NCBI GenBank assembly: GCA_964420365.1
Contig: CAYQTA010000022.1
Coordinates: 1 to 43,871, forward strand
Length of the DNA stretch: 43,871 nt
Direction: 5' to 3'
DNA from: JAMOQA01 sp964420365
Lineage (GTDB): Bacteria; Acidobacteriota; Polarisedimenticolia; J045
Within the stretch, counting starts at the first letter, position 1, and every line of letters starts with the position of its first letter. Both the position numbers and the translations under genes were made by a program. The notes beneath the pieces are model-generated. The model had not been told where the DNA came from, made no database searches, and worked only from the letters and a program-made list of their open reading frames with translations. Of this stretch, positions 31,025 to 39,125 are shown in pieces.

Positions 31025-31993
31025 ATGGACACGGAGGCAAGAGAGGCCCCGGTCGTCGGGTTCGCCGCCGCTCCGGACGAGGGGGTGGTGGAGGCCCTGG
31101 TCCGGGAGGGGATCCCGGTCACCGTTGCGGAGACCTCCCTCGGGGGCGACCGGCTGGCCGCGTTCGCCGCTTCCGTCCCGATCCTCGTCGTCCGGTCTTC
31201 CCAGCGCATCGACGAACCGGTGTTCCGGGCGGGCTCCGCCGGCAGGTTGCGGGCGATCGTCCAGGCCTCGGCCGGCCTCGACAACATCGACCGGACCGCC
31301 GCCCGGCGGTACGGCGTGCGCGTCGTCCCGGTCGACCCGGGCAACGCGATCTCCGTCGCGGAGCTCGTCATCGCCTCCCTGCTGGCACTCTTCCGCAACC
31401 TGCCGAACCGGTGGGCGGAGACGGCGCGGGGGGGCTGGCCCGACCGGGAGCGGCTCCCGGACCGGGAAGTGCACGGAAAGGTCCTCGGGCTCGTCGGCCT
31501 TGGCCGGACAGGTGGCCGGGTGGCCACCCGGGCCCGGGCCCTCGGAATGCGGGTCCTGGCGGTCGATCCCTACGTCCCGGGAGATCGCTTCGTGCGCCTC
31601 GGCGTGGAACGCGTCGCCGCGCTCCGGGAGATGCTGCCCCGCCTGGATGCCCTTTCCCTCCACTGTCCGCTGACGCCGGAGACGCGCGGGCTGATCGGGG
31701 CGGAGGAACTCTCCCTGCTCCCCCGGGGAGCGGTCCTCGTGAACGCCGCCCGCGGGGCGATCGTCGACGAGGGTGCCCTGCGGGACGCGCTCGATCGCGA
31801 TCACCTGCGCGGTGCGGCCCTCGACACCTGGTCCGAGGAGCCGCCGCCCTCCGGCAGCCTCCGCGACCACCCCCGGGTCCTGCCGACGCCCCACGCGGGA
31901 GGGCATACCGTCGAGTCCCATGCCCGGCGGGCGCGCCACGTGCTGCGCGCCCTGCTGGCCCTCGCCCGGGAGACCGGGCCCGGAGTCCCATGA
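31025..31993 (+). CDS. D-isomer-specific 2-hydroxyacid dehydrogenase
   Basis: A 322-residue NAD-dependent dehydrogenase of the phosphoglycerate-dehydrogenase-like family. The Rossmann motif is G-L-V-G-L-G-R-T-G-G-R-V; Asp in L-A-V-D-P follows at the strand end. Catalytic residues are Arg243 (N-A-A-R-G-A-I-V-D-E), the Glu in S-E-E-P-P-P and His290 (T-P-H-A-G-G-H-T). There is no ACT domain, so this is the short type; 3-phosphoglycerate, glyoxylate or hydroxypyruvate are possible substrates. Start at ATG 31025 rather than 31016, since the latter lies inside the -10 element. The stop overlaps the ATG of the M16-like gene (ATGA). Confidence 0.88.
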   Translation: MDTEAREAPVVGFAAAPDEGVVEALVREGIPVTVAETSLGGDRLAAFAASVPILVVRSSQRIDEPVFRAGSAGRLRAIVQASAGLDNIDRTAARRYGVRVVPVDPGNAISVAELVIASLLALFRNLPNRWAETARGGWPDRERLPDREVHGKVLGLVGLGRTGGRVATRARALGMRVLAVDPYVPGDRFVRLGVERVAALREMLPRLDALSLHCPLTPETRGLIGAEELSLLPRGAVLVNAARGAIVDEGALRDALDRDHLRGAALDTWSEEPPPSGSLRDHPRVLPTPHAGGHTVESHARRARHVLRALLALARETGPGVP

Positions 31994-34089
31994 CGACCAG
32001 CCGTGACACCGGGACGCCGGCGCGCGTGCCGCGCCGCGTCCTGTTGCCGTTCCTCGCCTGCCTGCTGGCCATGCTCGTCCCGGCCGCCCACGGGCGATCG
32101 CCGCGTCACCGCGGCCCGTCCCCGGTCCCGCCGATCGCCGGCCTGGCGGTGGAAGGCCCGGTGGTCGGGCTCGTGGTCCCGGGGGGGCGGGCCGCGATCG
32201 CCGGGGTCGCTCGGTGCCCCGGGGACGGAGGCACGCCGGGCGCGGCCCTGTTCCTCGCGGCGGAGGCCCTGGCCAGGGACCTGGCGGCCCCGGGGGAGGA
32301 GGCGTTCTCCACCGTGGGTGGTGGAGATCTGCCCGGCACCTGGATCGCCGTCGGGGGCCTCGCGCCGGGGGAACTCGCTCCCCTCGCGCGGAGCCTGCTC
32401 GCGCCTCCCCGACCGCGGCCGGAGAGCGTGACGGCGGCCCGGGAGATCGCGCGCGCGCGCGCCCGCGCGTTCGCCGGGGACCCGTTGCTCCGGGCCCGCT
32501 CCGCCGCGTGGGCCCGCTGCTTTCCCGGCGTGCCCGACCCGTGGAGTGGGTGGGGCACCGAGGAGGAGCAGGACGCCATCCCCGACGGACGTGTCCTGGA
32601 CCTGGCGACCGGCCTGGTCGCGGAGCGGCTGGTGGTGGCCGGCCCGGGGTCGGCGTCGTCCGGCCTCGCGGCCGTGCCCCGCCGTGCGGGGGCGACCCGG
32701 GGAACCGCCTCCGGGGGCGAACTGCCCGCCCGGGTGCTGATCGATCGGGAGGAGGGCGACCGGGTCGCGATCGTCCTCGCGTGGAGGGGCGAGATGCCCG
32801 GGGCCCCGCTGGGACGCGGCAGCCGGGAACTCGCGGAGCTGCTCGTGCTCGCCGAGGCCCTTCGCGAGGGGGAGGGGAGCCTGCCCCAGCGCGTGGTCGT
32901 CGCGGCAGGGGAGGACGCTCTCCTCGCGAGCGACGCCGTCGTGGAACGGGGGCCCGGGGGCGTGGTCCTGCGCCTCGAACTGGTCGTCCGGCCCCCCGCG
33001 GCCCGCCGGGCCCTCGCGATCCTCGAGGGGGCGGTGGCCTCGGTGAAGGAGCTCCAGCTTCGCAGGGACGCGGTGATGCGCGCCCGGGGGCGGTTGGATG
33101 CGCGGGCCGCCGCCCTCGCCGGTCGGCCCCTCGCGGTGCTGCGGGAGGCGGCCCGCGGAACCCTCCTTGCCTGGCCCCCGCCCGACCGGTGGAAGCGGCC
33201 GATCGCGCCGGCGGACGTGCTCGCCCGGGCCCGGGCCTTCCTGCGGCCGGAGCGGCGGGTCCTGGCGATGGCCGGCCCGGTGGACGCGGGTCTCGTCGCC
33301 GCGCTCGAGGCGGACGAGGCGGGCGGCCCGTTGCTCCGGGTCCCGTGGGAGGCGTTCGATCCCCGGCGGCCCGACCTGCGCCGGGAGTCGCCGGCGGTGC
33401 GCCGGGCACGCGAGCTGCTGGCGCGGCTGGCCCCGGCCGGGTTGCCCGGGGAAGGGGAGGCCTTCCGGGCGGAGTACGAGGTCGAGGTGGAGACTCCCCT
33501 CGGGCCGGGCCGTCACCGGTTGCTCGTGGCGCGTTCCCCGGCGGGGATCTCGGTGCGGGCGGAGGGGCGTGACTGGGCCGTCGAGGGTGAGGAGGACGAC
33601 GCCGGGGCCGAGGCATGGATCTCGCGGGGAGATGCCGGGGAGGCGGGTCCACTGCCGGTTCCCCCGGGTACCGTGGACCTCCTGGCCTGGGTAGAGCCCG
33701 TCCTCTTCGCACAGGGACTGCTCTCGGGTCGCCTGGCCCCGACCCGGTGCGGTGACCACGAGATCGCGGCGGTCCTGCCGGGGGGAAGGCGGATCGTTCT
33801 CGAGCTGGACGGGCACGGCATGCCGGCCGCGGCCCGGGTCTACGCTCCCGGGAAGGGAAAGGAACCGTTCCGCACCGTCCGCTACCTTTCGTTCCGGCAG
33901 GTGGACGGGGTTTCCCTCGCCGCCGAACTGGCATGCCGCCCCCGGGACGGGATGGAGGAACGGCGCGTCCTGCTCTCGTTCGTGTTCGGCGCGGCGGAGC
34001 CGGGGGTTCGCGGGAACGGGGGGCAGGCCCCCGAAGGCGTCGAAACACCGGAAAAAGAGTTGTCCGGGGAGCAGGAGGGTCTAGAATGA
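31990..34089 (+). CDS. Exported degenerate M16 (pitrilysin)-like protein
   Basis: A 699-residue protein with a signal peptide (about residues 1-35, ending A-H-G). The following 460 residues resemble two M16 peptidase half-repeats: A-R-A-R-A-F-A-G-D-P-L-L with W-A-R-C-F-P-G-V-P-D-P-W-S-G-W-G-T near 160-185, and R-P-I-A-P-A-D-V-L-A-R-A-R-A-F-L-R-P-E-R-R near 400-420, where M16 proteins have P-Y-G/G-T and the t-p-e-D-v segments. The zinc motif H-x-x-E-H is absent, so it is probably not a protease. About 500-690 is a beta-rich tail (lipoprotein-localisation-like pattern). Such inactive partners pair with active M16 subunits; none is in this window. Coupled to the dehydrogenase by ATGA. Confidence 0.62.
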   Translation: MTTSRDTGTPARVPRRVLLPFLACLLAMLVPAAHGRSPRHRGPSPVPPIAGLAVEGPVVGLVVPGGRAAIAGVARCPGDGGTPGAALFLAAEALARDLAAPGEEAFSTVGGGDLPGTWIAVGGLAPGELAPLARSLLAPPRPRPESVTAAREIARARARAFAGDPLLRARSAAWARCFPGVPDPWSGWGTEEEQDAIPDGRVLDLATGLVAERLVVAGPGSASSGLAAVPRRAGATRGTASGGELPARVLIDREEGDRVAIVLAWRGEMPGAPLGRGSRELAELLVLAEALREGEGSLPQRVVVAAGEDALLASDAVVERGPGGVVLRLELVVRPPAARRALAILEGAVASVKELQLRRDAVMRARGRLDARAAALAGRPLAVLREAARGTLLAWPPPDRWKRPIAPADVLARARAFLRPERRVLAMAGPVDAGLVAALEADEAGGPLLRVPWEAFDPRRPDLRRESPAVRRARELLARLAPAGLPGEGEAFRAEYEVEVETPLGPGRHRLLVARSPAGISVRAEGRDWAVEGEEDDAGAEAWISRGDAGEAGPLPVPPGTVDLLAWVEPVLFAQGLLSGRLAPTRCGDHEIAAVLPGGRRIVLELDGHGMPAAARVYAPGKGKEPFRTVRYLSFRQVDGVSLAAELACRPRDGMEERRVLLSFVFGAAEPGVRGNGGQAPEGVETPEKELSGEQEGLE
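34060..34087 (+). promoter_or_regulatory. Promoter upstream of korAB
   Basis: TTGTCC (34060-34065), 16-bp spacer, TAGAAT (34082-34087), overlapping the stop of the M16-like gene. Start near 34095 would give a 187-base leader to ATG 34282. Confidence 0.5.
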
Positions 34090-34281
34090 GGCCCCTCCGC
34101 CGGGCCGCCGCGGCCCGGACCGGGGGAGCGGGAGCGAGGCGGAGCGCTCCGCGAGGGGCGCCAGCTGACGTGAACTTCTTCGTCCGGATGGACCGGACCG
34201 CGGACCCCTGCATATGTTGAACACCGTGGGGATCGGGGCGCTGGCCCGGGGCATTCCGGGACGAGGGCGAGGGCGCATTCC
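34090..34281 (+). promoter_or_regulatory. Long korA leader region with inverted repeats
   Basis: A 192-base gene-free stretch before korA. It contains a hairpin CGGGCCG-CCG-CGGCCCG at about 34101-34117 and a CGGAGCGCTCCG palindrome near 34140-34151. A short open frame from ATG 34086 (45 codons, Arg/Ala-rich, ending D-P-C-I-C) overlaps the -10 and is not considered a gene. No riboswitch is recognised. A weak second -10 (TATGTT near 34213) is possible. Confidence 0.3.
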
Positions 34282-36147
34282 ATGGCGACGAAGTCCGAAG
34301 AGAGCCGACCTGCCGCGGCCGAGCGGCAACCCGTCGACGAGGTCACGATCCGGATCGCCGGGGACTCCGGGGACGGGATCCAGCTCACCGGGACGCAGTT
34401 GACGGTCTCCTCCGCGATCGCGGGGAACGACCTGGCGACGCTGCCGGACTACCCGGCCGAGATCCGGGCCCCGGCCGGGACCCTTCCGGGCGTCTCGGGG
34501 TTCCAGATCCACTTCTCGTCCCACGAGATCCTGACGCCGGGCGACAAGGCCGACGTCCTGGTCGCGTTCAACCCGGCGGCCCTCAAGGTCAACCTGCCGG
34601 ACCTGCGGCCGGGCGGCATCCTGATCGTCAACAAGAACGCGTTCGACGAGAACGCGCTCCAGAAGGCCGGGTACGAGAGCAATCCGCTCGAGGACGGGTC
34701 GCTCCAGGGGTACCGGGTCTACGCGGTGGAGATCACCAAGCTGACGCGGGAGGCGCTCAAGGACTCGGGCCTGACCTTCCGGGAGCAGGACCGCTGCAAG
34801 AACTTCTTCGCCCTCGGGATGATCTACTGGCTGTACTCGCGGCCCCTCGAGCCGACGATCGAGTGGATCCGGGAGAAGTTCAAGGCGCGTCCCGAGCTGG
34901 CGAAGGCCAACGAGAAGGTCCTGCGGGCGGGGTACAACTACGCGGACATCGCCCGGATCTTCCAGACGGTCTACGAGGTGCCGCCGGCGAAGCTGGCTCC
35001 GGGGACCTACCGCCACGTCGACGGCAACGAGGCGGTTGCCCTCGCGATGGCGACGGTGGCCCGGACGACGGGCGTCCCGGTCTTCCTCGGTTCGTACCCG
35101 ATCACGCCCGCCAGCTCGATCCTCCACCAGGCGAGCAAGCTGCGGGCGTTCGGGGTGACGACGTTCCAGGCCGAGGACGAGATCGCGGGCATCGGTTCGT
35201 CGGTCGGCGCGGCCTTCGCCGGCAACATCGCCTACACGACCACCAGCGGGCCCGGCCTCTCCCTCAAGAGCGAGATCGTCGGGCTCGCGGTGATCCTCGA
35301 GCTGCCCCTCGTCATCGTCGACGTCCAGCGGGGCGGTCCTTCCACCGGGTTGCCGACGAAGACGGAGCAGGCGGACCTGCTCCAGGCCCTGTGGGGCCGG
35401 CACGGCGAGGCGCCGCTCCCGGTGCTGGCGGCGACGTCCCCGGGCGACTGCTTCTGGATGACCCTCGAGGCGACGCGGATCGCGGTGAAGTACATGACCC
35501 CGGTCCTGCTCCTCACCGAGGGGTACCTGGCCAACGGCGCCGAGCCGTGGCGGGTGCCGACCCTCGACGAGATCCCGCGGATCGAGGTGAAGTACTTCGA
35601 CGATCCTTCGGCCTTCAGGGGGGTCTACCACCGCGATCCGAAGACCCTCGCCCGTCCGTGGATCAAGCCGGGAACACCGGGACTCGAGCACCGGGTCGGT
35701 GGCCTCGAGAAGGACGAGATGGGGCGCGTTTCCTACGTGCCGGAGAACCACCAGAAGATGTGCGAGCTGCGGGCGAAGAAGATCGCCGGGATCGTCGACG
35801 ACATCCCGCCCGCGAAGCTCGAGGAGGGAAGCCTGGACGATGACCTGCTCGTCGTCGCCTGGGGCGCCACGTACGGTGCCGTGACCCAGGCGGTCCGGGA
35901 GGAGCGGGCGGCCGGGCGCAGGGTGGCCAGCCTGCACCTGCGCTACCTGAACCCGCTGCCCCGGGGCTTCGAGGAGATCCTGCGCAGCTTCGACCGGGTC
36001 CTGGTGCCGGAGCTGAACCTCGGGCAGCTCGAGAAGATCATCCGGATGGAATACCTGATCGAGGTCGAGGGGCTCCACAAGGTGCAGGGCCAGCCCTTCC
36101 GGGTCCAGGAGATCCGCGAGCGCATCCAAGAGATGCTGGGAGCGTGA
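34282..36147 (+). CDS. korA: 2-oxoacid:ferredoxin oxidoreductase subunit alpha (2-oxoglutarate type)
   Basis: A 621-residue cytoplasmic subunit with the gamma domain fused at the N-terminus (about 12-190; T-I-R-I-A-G-D-S-G-D-G, then P-D-Y-P-A-E-I-R-A-P-A-G-T), followed by the pyrimidine-binding alpha domain (about 235-430; G-N-E-A-V-A-L-A, S-Y-P-I-T-P-A-S, Q-A-E-D-E-I-A-G-I-G-S-S-V-G-A-A, T-T-S-G-P-G-L-S-L-K, Q-R-G-G-P-S-T-G-L-P-T-K-T-E-Q) and a transketolase-C-like domain (about 520-620). With KorB it decarboxylates 2-oxoglutarate (or a related 2-oxoacid) with CoA and ferredoxin. The gamma-alpha fusion and the R-G-G-P-S-T-G-L-P-T motif fit KorA. KorB starts 2 bases after its stop. Confidence 0.93.
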   Translation: MATKSEESRPAAAERQPVDEVTIRIAGDSGDGIQLTGTQLTVSSAIAGNDLATLPDYPAEIRAPAGTLPGVSGFQIHFSSHEILTPGDKADVLVAFNPAALKVNLPDLRPGGILIVNKNAFDENALQKAGYESNPLEDGSLQGYRVYAVEITKLTREALKDSGLTFREQDRCKNFFALGMIYWLYSRPLEPTIEWIREKFKARPELAKANEKVLRAGYNYADIARIFQTVYEVPPAKLAPGTYRHVDGNEAVALAMATVARTTGVPVFLGSYPITPASSILHQASKLRAFGVTTFQAEDEIAGIGSSVGAAFAGNIAYTTTSGPGLSLKSEIVGLAVILELPLVIVDVQRGGPSTGLPTKTEQADLLQALWGRHGEAPLPVLAATSPGDCFWMTLEATRIAVKYMTPVLLLTEGYLANGAEPWRVPTLDEIPRIEVKYFDDPSAFRGVYHRDPKTLARPWIKPGTPGLEHRVGGLEKDEMGRVSYVPENHQKMCELRAKKIAGIVDDIPPAKLEEGSLDDDLLVVAWGATYGAVTQAVREERAAGRRVASLHLRYLNPLPRGFEEILRSFDRVLVPELNLGQLEKIIRMEYLIEVEGLHKVQGQPFRVQEIRERIQEMLGA

Positions 36148-36149
36148 CC

Positions 36150-37163
36150 ATGGCGACGACCGAGGTACCCCAGTACAAGAAGAAGGACTTCGCCTCGGAC
36201 CAGGAGGTCCGCTGGTGCCCCGGCTGCGGGGACTACTCGATCCTCAACGCGGTACAGACGGTCTTCGCGCGCCTCGGGATTCCCCGGGAGAAGTTCGTCG
36301 TCGTTTCCGGGATCGGGTGCTCGAGCCGCTTTCCGTACTACATGAACACGTACGGGATGCACACGGTCCACGGTCGCGCTCCCGGGATCGCGTCGGGCGT
36401 GAAGCTGGCGAACCCCGACCTGTCCGTCTGGGTCGTCACCGGTGACGGCGACGCCCTGGCGATCGGCGGGAACCACTTCATCCACGCGCTGCGCCGGAAC
36501 ATCGACATCAAGATCCTGCTGTTCAACAACCGGATCTATGGCCTGACGAAGGGCCAGGCGTCGCCGACCTCCCCGCGCGGGAAGCGGACCGCGTCGACCC
36601 CCTTCGGCGTGCTGGACCCGCCGTTCAACCCGATCTCCGTCGCCCTCGGGGTCGGCGCGACGTTCGTCGCCCGGACGGTCGACCGGTTCGGGAAGCACCT
36701 GCAGGAGGTGCTCGAGCGGGCGGCGCGGCACAAGGGGTCGGCCCTGGTCGAGATCTACCAGAACTGCGTGATCTTCAACCAGGGGGCCTACGACTACCTG
36801 ACCGACAAGGAGGGGCGCTACGAGCACGCTCTCTACCTCGAGCACGGCAAGCCCCTCCGCTTCGGCAAGGACCTGGAGAAGGGGATCCGGCTCAACCGGT
36901 GGCGCCCGGAGGTGGTCCGGGTCGACGAGGTCGGCGAGGACGAGCTGCTCGTCCACGACGAGAAGAGCCCGTCCCCGGCGGAGGCGTTCCTGCTCGCCCA
37001 GATGGACTACCCGGAGTTCCCGGTGCCCCTCGGGGTGTTCCGGGACGTGGAGGCCCCGTCTCTCGAGGAGGAGATGGTCCACCAGACGGAGGAGATCCGG
37101 CAGAAGACCCACGAGGACCTGCTGGATCTCCTGCGCGGCAAAAATCACTGGGAAGTGAAGTAG
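36150..37163 (+). CDS. korB: 2-oxoacid:ferredoxin oxidoreductase subunit beta
   Basis: A 337-residue thiamine diphosphate-binding subunit. Signatures: W-C-P-G-C-G-D-Y-S near residue 22, G-I-G-C-S-S-R-F-P-Y-Y, H-G-R-A-P-G-I-A-S-G, the ThDP motif G-D-G-D-A-L-A-I-G-G-N-H-F, and N-N-R-I-Y-G-L-T-K-G-Q-A-S-P-T. The Cys in C-P-G-C and the later conserved Cys ligate the single [4Fe-4S] cluster. ATG 36150 is chosen for its GGGAG spacing; GTG 36144 overlapping the korA stop is an alternative. No delta (ferredoxin-like) subunit follows, so this is the two-subunit type using external ferredoxin. Confidence 0.95.
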   Translation: MATTEVPQYKKKDFASDQEVRWCPGCGDYSILNAVQTVFARLGIPREKFVVVSGIGCSSRFPYYMNTYGMHTVHGRAPGIASGVKLANPDLSVWVVTGDGDALAIGGNHFIHALRRNIDIKILLFNNRIYGLTKGQASPTSPRGKRTASTPFGVLDPPFNPISVALGVGATFVARTVDRFGKHLQEVLERAARHKGSALVEIYQNCVIFNQGAYDYLTDKEGRYEHALYLEHGKPLRFGKDLEKGIRLNRWRPEVVRVDEVGEDELLVHDEKSPSPAEAFLLAQMDYPEFPVPLGVFRDVEAPSLEEEMVHQTEEIRQKTHEDLLDLLRGKNHWEVK

Positions 37164-37211
37164 CGGCGCAAGCCGCCCGGCGCCCGGCGGGTGCCTCCCG
37201 CGGGAGCCGGG

Positions 37212-37240
37212 TTGACAGCCGCCGGGGAGGCGGGTAGCCT
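37212..37240 (+). promoter_or_regulatory. Strong promoter of the rplM operon
   Basis: Perfect -35 TTGACA (37212-37217), 17-bp spacer and -10 TAGCCT (37235-37240); start near 37247, about 65 bases before the rplM ATG. The best promoter in the window after that at 4746. Confidence 0.8.
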
Positions 37241-37252
37241 CTCTCGACCTTT

Positions 37253-37271
37253 CGCACGCGAGGTGCGTGCG
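37253..37271 (+). promoter_or_regulatory. Hairpin in the rplM leader (candidate ribosomal leader)
   Basis: CGCACGC (37253-37259), loop GAGGT, GCGTGCG (37265-37271), perfect 7-bp stem beginning about 6 bases after the predicted start of the rplM transcript. It could be an autoregulatory site for L13 or S9, as known for L13 leaders in some bacteria, or simply a 5' stabiliser. Confidence 0.4.
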
Positions 37272-37311
37272 GAGGGGGTATCGCGCCCCGATCCACGGAG
37301 AACGAACGACC

Positions 37312-37758
37312 ATGCGCACCTACATCCCTTCGGCGGGCGAGATCGAGCGGAAGTGGTGGGTTGTCGATGCCACCGGCATGCCCATCGGGCGGCTCGCCTC
37401 CGTGGTGGCCCACTACCTCCGGGGCAAGCACAAGCCCGGCTTCACCCCGTTCCTGGACACCGGGGACCACGTGATCGTGGTCAACGCCGACAAGGTCGTC
37501 CTGACCGGCCGGAAGCTCGACCAGAAGGTCTACCGGCGGCACAGCGGCCGCCCGGGCGGGCTCACGGAGATCCCGGCCCGGCGGATGCTCGCCGAGCGCC
37601 CGGAGCGGGCCGTCGAGATCGCGGTTCGCGGCATGCTGCCGAAGAACAAGCTCGGCCGGAAGATGTTCAAGAAGCTGCGGGTCTACCGGGGCCCGGAGCA
37701 TCCCCACGAGGCACAGAAGCCCGAGCCGCTGGACCTCAAGCCGGCGAGGAGTGCGTGA
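37312..37758 (+). CDS. rplM: 50S ribosomal protein L13
   Basis: A 148-residue large-subunit protein. The sequence has the L13 landmarks W-W-V-V-D-A-T-G-M-P-I-G-R-L-A, L-R-G-K-H-K-P, D-T-G-D-H-V-I-V-V-N-A, K-V-Y-R-R-H-S-G-R-P-G-G, and A-V-R-G-M-L-P-K-N-K-L-G-R. ATG 37312 follows GGAGAA and gives the standard N-terminus; an upstream in-frame start at 37267 lies within the leader hairpin. The stop overlaps the rpsI ATG (TGATG), the usual rplM-rpsI pairing. Confidence 0.98.
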   Translation: MRTYIPSAGEIERKWWVVDATGMPIGRLASVVAHYLRGKHKPGFTPFLDTGDHVIVVNADKVVLTGRKLDQKVYRRHSGRPGGLTEIPARRMLAERPERAVEIAVRGMLPKNKLGRKMFKKLRVYRGPEHPHEAQKPEPLDLKPARSA

Positions 37759-38150
37759 TGAGCGTCGTGCAGTACTACGGCACCGGCCGTCGCAAGGAGG
37801 CCACCGCCCGGGTGTTCCTCCGGCCGGGTTCCGGCGTGATCCGCGTCAACAAGCGGAACTTCGAGGACTACTTCCCCCAGGCCACCCTGCGGATGATGAT
37901 CGAGCGACCCCTCGAGGTCACGGAGACGAAGGGGAAGTTCGACATCATCGCGAACATCCGTGGCGGCGGCCTCTCGGGCCAGGCCGGGGCACTCCGTCTC
38001 GGCATCGCCCGTGCCCTGCTCGAGTACGATGCCGCCCTCCGCCCGCGCCTGAAGGCGGAGGGTCTCCTGACGCGCGACGCCCGCGAGGTGGAGCGCAAGA
38101 AATACGGCCAGAAGGGAGCCCGGGCCCGCTTCCAGTTCTCGAAGCGGTAA
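37758..38150 (+). CDS. rpsI: 30S ribosomal protein S9
   Basis: A 130-residue small-subunit protein with the S9 landmarks Y-Y-G-T-G-R-R-K-E-A-T-A-R-V, G-G-G-L-S-G-Q-A-G-A-L-R-L-G-I-A-R-A-L, L-T-R-D-A-R-E-V-E-R-K-K-Y-G-Q-K-G-A-R and the invariant C-terminus F-S-K-R that reaches the P site. ATG overlaps the rplM stop by one base, so S9 is translated by re-initiation after L13. Confidence 0.98.
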   Translation: MSVVQYYGTGRRKEATARVFLRPGSGVIRVNKRNFEDYFPQATLRMMIERPLEVTETKGKFDIIANIRGGGLSGQAGALRLGIARALLEYDAALRPRLKAEGLLTRDAREVERKKYGQKGARARFQFSKR

Positions 38151-38178
38151 GCGACCAGCTCTCCTGGCGACAACCCAA

Positions 38179-38206
38179 GGCGGGGCGATGCCCGTGGGTC
38201 CCCGCC
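38179..38206 (+). promoter_or_regulatory. Hairpin before rpsB
   Basis: GGCGGGG (38179-38185) and CCCCGCC (38200-38206) with a 14-base loop lie between rpsI and rpsB, 16 bases before the rpsB GTG. It may attenuate read-through or form an S2 leader; no T tract follows. Confidence 0.35.
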
Positions 38207-38222
38207 TGCACCGGAGGTTCCC

Positions 38223-39107
38223 GTGGAAGGTTCCCCTGCTGTCTCCCTGCGCGAGCTCCTCGAGGTCGGCGCCCATTTCGGTCATCCGAAGAGCCGCTGG
38301 AACCCGAAGATGCGTCCCTACATCTTCGGCCTCCGCGGCGGCGTCTACATCATCGACCTGCAGAAGTCCCTGGTGATGCTGGAGGAGGCGCTGCAGTTCC
38401 TGCACGACCTCGCCGCCCAGGGCAAGACGGTCCTGTTCGTCGGGACGAAGCGACAGGCCCAGGAGATCGTCGTCCGCGAGGCCCAGCGCTGCGAGATGTT
38501 CTACATCCACCAGCGGTGGCTCGGCGGGCTGCTCACCAACTGGCAGACGGTGCGCAAGTCGGTCGACAAGCTCAAGGAGCTCGAGGACATCGAGAGCGCC
38601 GATCGCTTCGCCCACCTCACGAAGAAGGAACGCTTGAAGCTGACCAAGAAGCGTGCCCGTCTCGAGAAGGTCCTCTCGGGAATCAAGGACATGGGCCGGC
38701 GGCCGGATGCCCTGTTCGTCATCGACACGGTCCGCGAATCGATCGCGGTCGCCGAGGGGAACAAGCTGGGGATCCCGGTGGTCGGCATCGTCGACACCAA
38801 CGCGGATCCCACCCTGATCGACTACCCGATCCCGGCCAACGACGACGCGATCCGTTCGATCGAGCTGATCACGACGAAGGTGGCCGACGCGATCCTCGAG
38901 GGCAGGCACCAGTGGCGGGCCCAGCGGCCGGATCGCTCCTCGGGCCGAGCGGCCGGAGGCCGCCGGCGGGGAACGGAGCCGGCCGCGGCATCCGCGCCCG
39001 CTCCCGCGGAGACGGCTCCCGCGCCCGCCGCCGAGGCGGCCCCGGCGGAAGCGGCTCCCGCCCCCGGGGACGAGAACCGGGCCGGCGAGGCCCCGGCCAG
39101 CGAGTGA
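38223..39107 (+). CDS. rpsB: 30S ribosomal protein S2 with Ala/Pro-rich tail
   Basis: A 294-residue S2. The core (about 1-230) has L-L-E-V-G-A-H-F-G-H-P-K-S-R-W-N-P-K-M, F-V-G-T-K-R-Q-A-Q-E, Q-R-W-L-G-G-L-L-T-N-W, P-D-A-L-F-V-I-D-T and V-V-G-I-V-D-T-N-A-D-P. Residues about 232-294 form a low-complexity tail: R/G-rich, then repeated A-P-A-x-E. This C-terminal tail lengthens S2 beyond the usual 230-260 residues. GTG start with GGAGG 5 bases upstream. tsf follows after 51 bases. Confidence 0.97.
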   Translation: MEGSPAVSLRELLEVGAHFGHPKSRWNPKMRPYIFGLRGGVYIIDLQKSLVMLEEALQFLHDLAAQGKTVLFVGTKRQAQEIVVREAQRCEMFYIHQRWLGGLLTNWQTVRKSVDKLKELEDIESADRFAHLTKKERLKLTKKRARLEKVLSGIKDMGRRPDALFVIDTVRESIAVAEGNKLGIPVVGIVDTNADPTLIDYPIPANDDAIRSIELITTKVADAILEGRHQWRAQRPDRSSGRAAGGRRRGTEPAAASAPAPAETAPAPAAEAAPAEAAPAPGDENRAGEAPASE

Positions 39108-39125
39108 TTCCGACTCCCGACCCGA

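Noticed and set aside
30077..34213. A 1378-codon minus-strand open frame across the hydrolase, dehydrogenase and M16-like genes
   Set aside because: Composition is Pro/Arg/Ala low complexity typical of frame shadows in 70% GC DNA; the recognised genes in other frames explain the region.
34086..34220. Short open frame (45 codons) in the korA leader
   Set aside because: Its ATG overlaps the -10 element and the stop of the previous gene; the peptide is Arg/Ala-rich and lacks a ribosome binding site.
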